Below, piece after piece: positions 1 to 9,591 of a DNA stretch of 27,398 bases. How positions within the stretch are numbered: position 1 is the first letter of the stretch; every line of letters starts with the position of its first letter. Position numbers and translations under genes: made by a program. A model generated the notes under the pieces. The model was not told the DNA's origin, ran no database searches, and saw nothing but the letters and a program-made list of their open reading frames with translations. Source of the stretch: Phallusia fumigata (taxonomy: Eukaryota; Chordata; Ascidiacea; Phlebobranchia; Ascidiidae); the NCBI GenBank assembly GCA_008931825.1, contig QXVZ01031695.1:1-27398 (forward strand), given 5' to 3'.

Positions 1-3000
1 GGAATGAAATTTTTGAAGGGTGAACGAGTGAGGAGGGGTGAAGAAATGTGTTTGTGCCATCGCTAATCTGCATTCAACTTATTTTACCCAACGATACTGA
101 ACAGTTTGCTTGCCTACTAGCACCTGCCGTTCAAATGCAAGCCACATTCCTTTGTTTTACAACAGCAGCAAGATTTGAATGCGCGGCAAATAGATTTTTC
201 AGGCCACAAGGCATCTCTTTGCCGCCTTGCCGTTGACTATATCGGTTTACCAGTCGTCGCAGTTTATATACTTCGTACACAGGTATAAATGAGATTTGGC
301 AATTTGTTGGAAGGGTAAATAAAATCGGAAAAGGTTAAGAAGCACTGGTGAAGACTACACGAGTTGTGAGAGTTGTACTTCAATTTAAAGCTTTGCTGGT
401 ATAGAAGACGAGTACAACGCTATCAGTCCCCGCAGTTCACAGACAACGAAGACAAAAGACAGACGACCCTGAGACAAACGTATGGTGGAGTGGGGCGCAG
501 GAATCGAGAAATGTGATACGGGTCGATTATGTGGGGGTGGTGGGGCGTAACGAAAGCACTGGAGCTTGACGGTGCCCAGTCAGCTCGTGAGACGTCAGGG
601 CTGAAAAGGCCCCACGTTGCAAGGGACAACAAGTTTAACCTGAAGAGAATGTTGGATGGTAAGGCGAGTTTTTTCAGGCGCGTAGAAAACGATTTTTTGT
701 TCATTAGGGTCTGAACTGTGCCAAAAGAAAAATTATGTAACTGATGGCGCCAGAAAGTTTTACAAACTGGGACTTTTTCTGACAAACTATGTTATCTAGT
801 GAAGCGCAAAAACAAGTGCTGAAAAAGTGTTTCCAGGGCGAAAAACAACCCCCAAATTCAATTGACGTCATTCCTGACTGAAAAAGACGAAATGAATTGG
901 CGACGGTAAGGTTATTGACAAAAAGCGGGGATTTAGATGTTTTGAACCTCAGGACAGTTAAATGTGACAGACAAATCAACGTTCAGCATGTAGACAGGCT
1001 ACAATGCGTTAGCCCTCCTTACAGATTTCTACAAACGTTATCTTGAGTTCATTAATACTGTTTCGAGGAGTATTTTCATGTAAAATGGCCTAATGTACGT
1101 GTAAAACCAATTATCCAGCATAAACTGTTTTGTGTTTGAAGATATTGTACTCTAATGAAAGACGTATTTAAGAATTAAACAACACTGCCAGTATACAATC
1201 GTTTGACTAACCTAAATTACAGTTGTCATTAAAAACGAACGCAATACCTATGACCAGCCATTATGCAAAGCAAAACTGTAGTTAAATACAAGCGCGCGTT
1301 TAAAATTTACCCTAATCTTAGTTCGGAAAACATACAATTAAATCGACGGTCCGTTCGCATTTGCAAAGCGCACTTAATTATTACAACAACATAATTTCAG
1401 CCGTTCTTACAGGGCGCATAAGTTGTATGTGTCGTGCCGAGGGATGTATTTGTTTTCTAGGTGTGTTGTGCTATTGTGCGGTTTCCATTGTCAAGAGCTA
1501 TAAGTTAAACAGTCGTCGAGGTTACAGCGAGCTTCAAGTGTTGGAAGGTTCAAAATTTTGTTATTCATTTTACCCACTTTGATCAGTGTAGGACTTAACG
1601 TTTCATTTTTTTGCATTGTGTCGGGAAAAGAGTTACCGATGTATTTTCTGGAATTTAACAACTATACTCCGTGGAAATTGTGATCTGGGTAAAATATTGC
1701 CTTTTTACTAATGAAAACTGGGCCGTTATGAGTATCACTCAGCGGTATTTTTAAGGAATGTAGTAGTTTTAATTGTTGTCAAAAGTTAGGCGTAAGCTGC
1801 AGGCCGTTGAAAGACGAAGTGCCCACAATGAATTTGTGAGTTTAAAAAGTCTTCAAAATGTTTTAGACTGTGGTTTGTGACAAAATGTATGCTGCTGCAA
1901 TAACGGAACATATTTTTTAAGTCTGTTTGAAGCTTGTTGATGCGTGACGCGGTTTAGTTTAGTCGGGATTGAGGCAAGGCGTGCTTGAGACAAAGTAGTT
2001 AAAATGACTCTGGGAAACTTGTAAAATTTTAGGTAAAGGATGTGTTGCTATTGCCGACTGGTACTACATAAAAATGGCTTTATCCCAATTTTGTATATTT
2101 ATGTTTTAAATTTTAACCAAATCATTACTAAAAAAGCTAAAACAATTCTGAATTCAATAGTAAACTTGTCTGAAAATAGGGCGTAGTATTCCCTCCTAAT
2201 AACTGAAACAGCTTTTTCAATCTCTTTCACCCCTGACATAACGACTTAGCATGAATTGAAATTCGGTTGTGGGGCCGGGCTATCACAAAGCAGTTGCGAG
2301 CAGCAAAGCGGAACGGCACACTCCGCTTGTTCAAACAGTAAAGCGAAGAAAGTTACGTGATCGCCTCCGATTCTCAACTTTAGCGAGTGTTTTAAGATCA
2401 CAGCTTAGCCTGTTCTGACCAAAAACGGCCTCTTGAATATTGCCTGGGTGTTGCTAGTGGATTTAGGTTGGTTTAGACAGGACTATGTTATGTGTGCAGT
2501 TGATTTTCAATGTGTACCATTATTTTGGATTTTGAGACCAATCGCCATAGGTAGTTGAATTTAAATTGAAATTGGGCTTTTAGGTACAGTCTTGGGTAAA
2601 AATTTTGAAAACGAGTTATATAGGTTCTGGTGTATGACACATGAAAAAAACTAAACTTTGGTTGTTGTAAACTTTAAATAGCAGTTTTGGGGATTAAACT
2701 TTGTGTATTGAACAAAAACTTACAATTAAAACAGATAAAAAAGGCAAAGAGTTTAAAATGGGGTCCGGTTCACCGTAAATGCGAAACAGACCGTTTGTTT
2801 GCGAACAATAAAATGCACCAGAGAGGGTTTTATTGCTGTGTTTCACTGCAACAGTAAATTATTGGGCACTTGCATGTTCCGAATCTGGAAACAACTGTTT
2901 AAAAATAATTTTAAAGGGAGAAGAAAGCTTTTGAAGTGGGTTTGTGAACTACCTTGTGACTTATTCGTGACAAAGGATTTTTAACAAAACATTAAAACAA

Positions 3001-4689
3001 AATCGCCAAAAAACGTGTAAAACAACAAAAAGGTCAATTCAGCAATATAGTCAGAAATGATGAATTGTAGTGACTTGTCATAGTTGGCCACACAAAGCTA
3101 GTTGGCAACCCGCTTTGTTGCGTGACAGAGCTTGAGTTACCGTGTCACATATGTTCAAGTGGTTTTAAACAGACGTGGCGGAGGTTTAACGCAATGTCAG
3201 GTTCAAAGTACAAGGCCCGCTAATAAAACAATACAAAGGAAAACCGTGAAATTTACACAGATTTCAGCGATCGAAAAGTCGGTTTTTAGGTGAGTCATCG
3301 TCGCCTGGTCGAAACCTTTACATCCTGTTCAGCGAGAGACACAAAAAACGGACAAAAATTCTCAGTAATTTTAGAGCCTTTTACCTTCAGCGAGACCACG
3401 TTTGTCAGCAAGTTAGGTTAATATCCGCGCCTAGCTGTACAGAGTAAATATTGAGTTTTTCGTGTTTACTCGGGTTTCTAGCTCGGCTTTGCGCTGAAAC
3501 AACTGCTGGACCCATTTGCTTCGTTCACACACGTCTGGCTAAAGACTTTACAGGTTTTGTTTAGTGTTCGGTCTGCTTCGGTTAGTTCGAGCTTATAAGT
3601 TTAACAGCGAGGGATACTGTTTTGTGAATAGTTTATCACTTTTGTCTCATTTCATTACATGTCTGGATCTCATACGATATAAAGTTTAGTTAGAAGGTTC
3701 GAGAAGTTGGGAAAGGGGTGTTTTTCATTACTTTTCTGGTTAAATAAATGTTGTCGAGGAGAAATAGAGTGAACGTGTTGTGTTATATTGTCACATCTAC
3801 GTTGTCATGTCAAAATTGATCGCATTAAGTCAAAACAAACTAAGCCGAGCACAATCAAGTAGCCTTCAAAATGACATGGATTTTCTTTGGTATCACCAAA
3901 TACGTTTGCAAATGGTTTTCTCAGTTTTGGATACTGACTAAACACTTCGGTTTTAACCCTTTTAGAGTGCAAGGTTTAGTTTTGAATATTTCCTGTTCTA
4001 AGACTGGTGACAGCTAAGCCTAAGGCAAAAAAAAACATTTCCCCATTGCCTGCTAAATTAGTAGTTTCCCAAATTTTATGGTTTGTTGGACCAAGTGTCT
4101 GAATACGGTTGATAACTTACAAGTTGTGTGAAAGGTTTTGTTAGAGTACTCAAGCAAAGGCGTAGGCATTTGCGATTGTCTGATGTTTGTCTATAATGTA
4201 CAAAAATTTGAAACCAAACATTTTTTGAACAAATTGAAAAGTTGCAAGGCTCAAGATGTACTTGCCCCTTTGGCCCTATACTTAGTCATGGCTGACAAAT
4301 TAATAACCACTTTACTAAATTCGTGAGCACAAGACACATATTTGAAGAAAAGTTTGATTAAAATCAGGAACTTGTACGGAAAATAATACAAAGTTTAAAC
4401 AATGGCCTGATGATGTCAAAGGCATTTGGTAAAAAATTTGCATATGTATTCACTAATGTGATTTTAATCGAGCTACTTTACTAAATAGGGACGTAAGGAC
4501 GAGCAGATATAGTAGAAGTGCGATTTTGCAGTTTTGCAAAAGCTGTGGGAACATAACGTCACCTATAAAGTACAAGATTTCAACAAGTAACGGTTTTGCT
4601 GTTTTACCAAATATTCCCAGACAGGTAAAAAACAAAATAACTGCACAACATCCTTAAGTCCTGTGACTTGAGCCTTTATCATTGGCAAG
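1..4689. other. long stretch without recognisable gene
   Basis: I see no open reading frame over about 120 codons and none resembling a known family on either strand. There is no recognisable TAF1 C-terminal exon (zinc knuckle or bromodomain) on the minus strand, which matters because that part of TAF1 is missing from the window. The first 700 bases are less AT-rich than the rest and include a G-rich stretch near 485-545. The region could hold regulatory DNA, non-coding exons or an upstream non-coding exon of the plus-strand gene at 4690, but the sequence does not show which. Confidence 0.6.
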
Positions 4690-5562
4690 ATGCCCCAGCG
4701 AAGTAACGACATGACAATGAGACTTGTTAATGAGGACGAATTTGACGAAGCCGATTTGAGTAATGACTCAAGTGATAATGCTGAGGATGAGAAAGTCGAG
4801 TTACACAAGCTGAGAGTTACCAGAGGAAGGACTGGACCAACTGGTAAGTGGATTTTCTTAAGTTTGTTTGGCTGGTTTTAGGATCATGGTACAAAGTTCA
4901 GTTGTATATGATCTTGAAGAAATGGATGCGACATGTGTAAATCTGCTGAACCCTATAGTAGAGTTGGTATTCTTTTGTTGATAAACTGTTCGATAAAACT
5001 GTTGATAAACTGTTCGATAATTTACATTTTGATCAAAATTCCCCTCTAGTGGGGAGTTCCCCGGTTGACAAGCACTGACTTGAAGGAATCCTTGTATTAA
5101 CCAACTCCTTTTATATTCCCAGGGGCTTGCAGCCAGGTAGTGGTCTTCCTGATGTTCTGGATGGTTGTGATGGGAGTGAGTATGCTCTGTATGCACATAG
5201 TGGCACGAGAGGACCCTAACAGAACCACTCTGATGCTGGTGGCTCTAGCTGCGGCCTGGATCTTCCTATCCAACCTATTCGCGTTCCTCACATTCGTAAT
5301 GGACAAATACCACGCGTTCAACAGCCAACCACGAGTGTCAGAAGCGGTGGTTCAGCTACTTTTCATGCTCGGAGGAGTGGTTGGAGGCTGGCTGGCGCTG
5401 TGTTTAACCTGCTACCGGCCTCCTGGGCTTAAATCCAACGGACTTTCGGGGTTTATCTGCCGTGCTATGCTGTGTTCGTCTATTGGACTTGCAGTGGCCA
5501 TTGTTCTTATTCTACGCGTGCTTGTGCCTAATATTGATTTGCTCGTAAACTTGTCTCCATAA
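4690..5562 (+). CDS. four-pass membrane protein with DUF1294-like core (two exons)
   Basis: Exon 1 is 4690-4843 and exon 2 is 5123-5562. The intron has a GTAAGT donor and a TTCCCAG acceptor, and the phase-1 junction restores a glycine codon (PTG-ACSQ), giving 197 residues. The ATG has A at -3. The N-terminal ~50 residues are acidic and hydrophilic (DEFDEADLSNDSSDNAEDE). Four hydrophobic segments follow, at roughly residues 56-78, 88-110, 124-145 and 162-185. The stretch from VMDKYHAF through RVSEAVVQLL to LGGVVGGWLA matches the pattern I recall for DUF1294 membrane proteins (DK, a short linker with A, then R-x-x-E and LGG-x-x-G). That is pattern recognition, not a search. Function is unknown, and the membrane compartment cannot be told from sequence. 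It converges with TAF1. An AATAAA lies 72 bases after the stop. Confidence 0.85.
4976..5023. repeat. two-copy 24-bp tandem repeat in intron
   Basis: Within the only intron of the membrane-protein gene, a 24-bp unit beginning TGTTGATAAACTGTTCGATA occurs twice in tandem (starts 4976 and 5000), with the copies diverging only in the last few bases. The unit itself holds two related halves (GTTGATAAACT and GTTCGATAA). No function is evident. Confidence 0.8.
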
Positions 5563-5633
5563 GCGTTGAGGTTGAGTTTCTTAAGCCAACCTCTTTGCTT
5601 CCATGTGATGAGGTATTTATTTGCTAGGAATTT

Positions 5634-5639
5634 AATAAA
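5634..5639 (+). promoter_or_regulatory. polyadenylation signal AATAAA
   Basis: A canonical AATAAA lies 72 bases after the TAA of the four-pass membrane-protein gene, with a GT-containing stretch shortly after. This gives a plausible short 3' UTR ending near 5655-5665. Not confirmed by transcript data. Confidence 0.6.
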
Positions 5640-5747
5640 AGGACATCTGCTACTAACAGGGCTAGGGGTTCGTGGCAGAGGAGATGACGCATTGTGAATT
5701 TGTTTATGCAAACATCAATTTATTAAACTGTTAAAAGTGGTACATTG

Positions 5748-5866
5748 CTCTAAATAGGAAGATAAAGACCAGTAATTGTATGCAAACATTTTCTACGTTA
5801 TGACAAACGCAGTTATCACCATCAGGAAACACAATTACGGCTTGTATCTTCCTATTGAGACTATTT
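5748..5866 (+). mobile_element. short inverted-repeat element (MITE-like), copy 1
   Basis: About 119 bp, bounded by AATAGGAAGATA on the left and TATCTTCCTATTGAGAC on the right, which are imperfect reverse complements. The core ATTTTCTACGTT..GACAAACGCAGTT is shared with copy 2 (6661-6772). The inverted complement of the core is found in copy 3 (7709-7840). It has no coding capacity. Three copies within 2.1 kb around the end of TAF1 mark it as a dispersed non-autonomous element; the superfamily is unclear because I cannot define a target-site duplication. Confidence 0.65.
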
Positions 5867-6660
5867 AAGAAAATGTGTACCTTAGTTTATTGGTACGTCA
5901 CACAAATAATTTTGTTCACAACGAAGTGGTCATCAATATTGCAACATTTCCATATCATTGTGCGGGTGAGATGTTGTAAACATCAAAAAGTATTCGAATT
6001 TAGCTTAAGGCCTTCCTAGCTTTCGTTTGTTGCCTGGTGCTAGAAATGAAACTGTATTTTTGTGAGAAACAAATGCTCTTCACTTCTTTCAATGCTTTTT
6101 GCGGGAAATAAATTACGCGTGAAGATGCGTTGGTGGAGAAACTCACCAACCCTATACTTGTCCAGAAAATTTGTGCAATGTCTTATTTTTGCGTGGATTG
6201 TCCGAATAGAAATCCCTTTGTGTTTCGACGTCAATTCCGAATACGTTACAGATGTAAAAAGTGTGCTTAGCTGTTTAGCATTGAATACGTTGTTGGATAA
6301 ATCTTTCCGTAAGTTACTAGTTGGCAAAATTTCCGTTTTTTATTCTGCTTGTTATTATGCCGTCTATATAGTTACCTTGGATCAATATTTTGTGTAATAT
6401 GTGTTTGTGCGAATACAATTTTTTGAAACGTTTGCTGTGTGTGTTTGTTGTTGTATTTCAGGGAGATACAAAAGTTTTGTTGAATTCAAGTGTTTGGATA
6501 ATAGGAAAAATAACAACAGAACAATTGGGTGGCTAGAAAAGCTTTGAGCTTTGGCGCCACTTAGCGGACATATCAGTATTCTCCAAATTTATTTTGAAAA
6601 GTTTTACTGTATTTGGCATTGTCAGCAAAGCGAATATTTTGTCAAAATGCCTTTTCCATT

Positions 6661-6772
6661 GCTGAATGGGAAGGTACAAGCTATTACTTGAGTGTAAAAC
6701 ATTTTCTACGTTTCGACAAACGCAGTTGTTAACTAACAAAGAATGTCTTGTATCTTCTTATTCAGACTATTT
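6661..6772 (+). mobile_element. short inverted-repeat element (MITE-like), copy 2
   Basis: Same orientation as copy 1. It starts GCTGAATGGGAAGGTACAAG and ends TTGTATCTTCTTATTCAGAC, with the shared core ACATTTTCTACGTTTCGACA. A 31-bp minisatellite starts directly at its right edge: the terminal CTATTT is the first six bases of the repeat unit. Confidence 0.65.
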
Positions 6773-6898
6773 GAAACCATAAATTATTATTTGAAACCTA
6801 TTTGAAACCATAAATTATTATTTTAAACCTATTTGAAATCATAAATTATTATTTTAAACCTATTTGAAACCATAAATTATTATTTTAAACCATAAATT
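6767..6898. repeat. 31-bp minisatellite, four units plus a partial
   Basis: Units start at 6767, 6798, 6829 and 6860, each beginning CTATTTGAAA and containing CATAAATTATTATTT, followed by a truncated CATAAATT. Units 2-4 are almost identical and unit 1 differs by a base or two, so this is a fairly recent expansion. It begins at the end of inverted-repeat element copy 2. Confidence 0.9.
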
Positions 6899-6948
6899 GC
6901 CCATTTTTTCTCATTGTCCTTTTTAATCCAAAATACAAGATTTCGAGG

Positions 6949-9591
6949 TCAAATCTGCAATGTCACTAACTTGTTTTGAAGGTCAAATATCCTCTGGCAT
7001 TCCTCCTTGTATCGTTCCTGGTGCTCAGCGACAGAAAATCTCGTGCCCCTGGCGAACTTGCTCATCCCTCCTTCCCCGGCACGAGCTTGTTCAGTCGACA
7101 TCGTGCGGACAACGTCAATCACTTCCCAGCGAGAAAGTTTGCGAATCTGGCCACAAAAATTTACCAAATGACCTCAATAGACTTCATAAACTAGGAGTAG
7201 CAAGGGTTCACAAACTCTTTAGTCTGCACCCCCTCTTGTTTTTTGTTTAAAAAAATTCGGGACATTTTTGATAGTGATAAACAGCCCAAAACATACAATT
7301 TCGATACTTTACTGAAAAAGTGGAACACGAGAACAAACAACATATATAACAAATACTTTTAATTAGCGAAATCGCGATTCCCTAAAACTCATCGCGCGTC
7401 CCCTGCAGCTAATTGGTGACAAAGCAAAAGCGGTGAGAGGCCAAGACAACAAAATACCATAAAACCTGAATAATGTGTCCTCCTGTGGTACGTTAGTTTG
7501 AAATTGTTTTGTTTTTTCTACACCCGAGTACGAATTCTATCTATGTTTTTCCCATCATTAACTGGATGTTTCTGATTATTTGTTAAGAATAACTCACGAA
7601 TAAATTGTGAGAATAACACAATTCTACAACAAGATTACGTAAACAGTCACCTACAACTCTTTTAGAACCACAATTCAACATTCGTCCACACAATTCGCAC
7701 CTTTAACTGGTCTCAATAGGGAAATACAAGCCAATCATTAAGTTTAAAGCATTATCTCCTATTGACGACAAGATCGTTTGCCAAAACGTAGAAAATTTTT
7801 CACACACAAGTACTGACTTGCATCTTTTTATTAAGACTACAGTGAAATATGTTCCATGTGTTTTACCTCTTCATCCGGAACTCCGAACTTCTTGAGCAGT
7901 TGTTTTGCGTTGGACAACGACAGACGACGTAGATCGGCATCAGTTCCTGTCACCAACTTTTTCGGAGGTGCGGGGGCTGATTCAGTCTAAATAAAAAATT
8001 CACAGTTGAAATCTGCAACTGATTTGTACGAATATAAACAAATTTGTTGGTTGGAGTTTAAACCTGTTAGGTATGTCTGCTGTGCTCTACGAACGAGAAA
8101 CTTTGTGTCAGCAAAATTAATGGCGTTTAACTAATCGGGAACGACTTTTAAATTCAGGCAAAACAGGACATAGATGTTGGAATTTAAATATAGTCTACTG
8201 TACTTTCTCAATTGGAAACAACTTAGGACAGAAACAGTTTTCTCGAAAAAATATCCGTTGATTGTTTGACGGTAACAACATCTGGCCACTCAAAGTGCAT
8301 AGAGTTAACACTAAGGCACTTTATTTTACTTTTTACAATAAAATAGTTTCAATCTACACACTTTTGGTTGCTGGGGTTTCATCGGCACTTTCACGTAAGA
8401 GAATCCCTCTCCGCAACCTGTAGGGTCTGCCGGGCCAGTCACCTATGTAGGAAGAAGAAAAAGATATTATTTTATTGACAAGTATTTTATCTGCCTTGCT
8501 TCAAAAACTAAAAAATTCCTTGCTATTGCGAGGTTTACAAATTAAATGTTTTTTCTTTATGCGATATCTTATACAACTAGATCCAATTAGGGTATTTGAG
8601 AGCAATGTTTCAATCCTTAAATATTAAGTTAAGCCGCTGAAGTAATGCAGTTTATTTTGTTTTCAAATTTACCTGTAGAAGACATTTCCCCTTCAGTGCT
8701 GATATGAAAGCTCTGGTAGTATTCCAAGGAGCGTTCAAAACTTCTTCGTCAACCTAGAAGATGAAGTGAAAGGTTTACAAACTAAAAAAATCTGTTACAC
8801 AAGCACAGAAAGATTGTTTTCAGAATTTTTCGGTTCATAATATTTGGCCGTAACTATTTGAACTGTGAATTTGTTTCGTTTTGTTTTCTATTAATGTGCT
8901 TAAGTCAGAAATCGATCAATGTCTTCTCTGTTCTCGCCGTGTTCACTGATTTCGTTCGTTGTGGCTTTAAAGAACAAGTTATTTGCGAGTTATTTACCCT
9001 GAAGAAAACGTTCTCATTAGAAATAAACGTAACTTACTTGGAAAAAAACTGCAGGATTTAAAGGTGTATCGATAACTATTTAAACTCGTTGCATTTGCAA
9101 GATAATATTTTTAAGAATAGAACCTTCATCTGATGTTCCTCCTCATTATCGTCCTCTGGTTGAATCAACATCGTTTTCTCGCCGTAACCCGCATCTTTCA
9201 ATCTCTGTTCGGCAGCTATCATACTGAAAAAGAGAAACACATAGTTTTAAACATTTGTACAATTGTTATAAAGTGTCAGTTTGCCTCATGTGGCCCCTTT
9301 TTTCGGGGGAGCAGGATTTTCCCCTTGCCCCCCAATATTAACCCACCCTGTCCCTTACGAGAAAAAATTTTCAAAAAAAGTGTTCATTTCTCGTTCCTTA
9401 ATTTGGTGATAAATAAGTGGGCACCAGACTGAAAAAACTATGTCAAGAGGCCACTCCCTAAAATGGCTGATCTACATGTGAAGTTTACCTGTAAAAAGCA
9501 CAACTTTGCTCGGGCGAAACCATTGCTCTCATCTCTTCCTCGGTTGGAAGTCGAAAATCTTTCTTGATCACCCACCAGTTGCTGTCCTGGC
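6949..9591 (-). CDS. TAF1: TAF1 exons 20-25: end of core, last identified exons
   Basis: Residues 883-1109. Exon 20 (9489-9591) encodes [20 protein letters not shown]. Exon 21 (9124-9223) has [16 protein letters not shown], with an unusual donor GTTCTA. Exon 22 (8673-8753) has [20 protein letters not shown], exon 23 (8362-8442) [20 protein letters not shown], exon 24 (7867-7986) [20 protein letters not shown], and exon 25 (7146 downward) [20 protein letters not shown] ending IFDLQNK. All have direct human counterparts. Exon 25 can end in a donor (AA|GTTAGT at 6970) or read on through LVTLQI to TGA at 6949-6951. Beyond this no TAF1 exon is visible. Confidence 0.92.

Larger units (their letters stand above)
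5563..6948. other. convergent intergenic region
   Basis: This lies between the 3' end of the plus-strand membrane-protein gene and the last identified TAF1 exon on the minus strand. It contains two copies of a short inverted-repeat element (about 5748-5866 and 6661-6772) and a 31-bp minisatellite (6767-6898). Open frames of 60-110 codons occur here, but none resembles a known protein and none continues TAF1. A TTTATT near 6588 would read AATAAA on the minus strand and could serve a TAF1 transcript ending here. Confidence 0.6.

Noticed and set aside
423-979. Coding exons near the left end
   Set aside because: Two overlapping minus-strand frames and a short plus-strand one occur in a G+C-richer patch, but no family motif or convincing splice pattern is visible.
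6040-6739. Minus-strand frames as continuation of TAF1
   Set aside because: Neither matches the expected acidic/serine-rich, RMLLAAG or zinc-knuckle blocks that follow IFDLQNK, and no in-phase acceptor gives TAF1-like sequence.
6767-6898. CRISPR-like array
   Set aside because: The 31-bp units are directly contiguous with no spacers, in a eukaryotic genome: a minisatellite.
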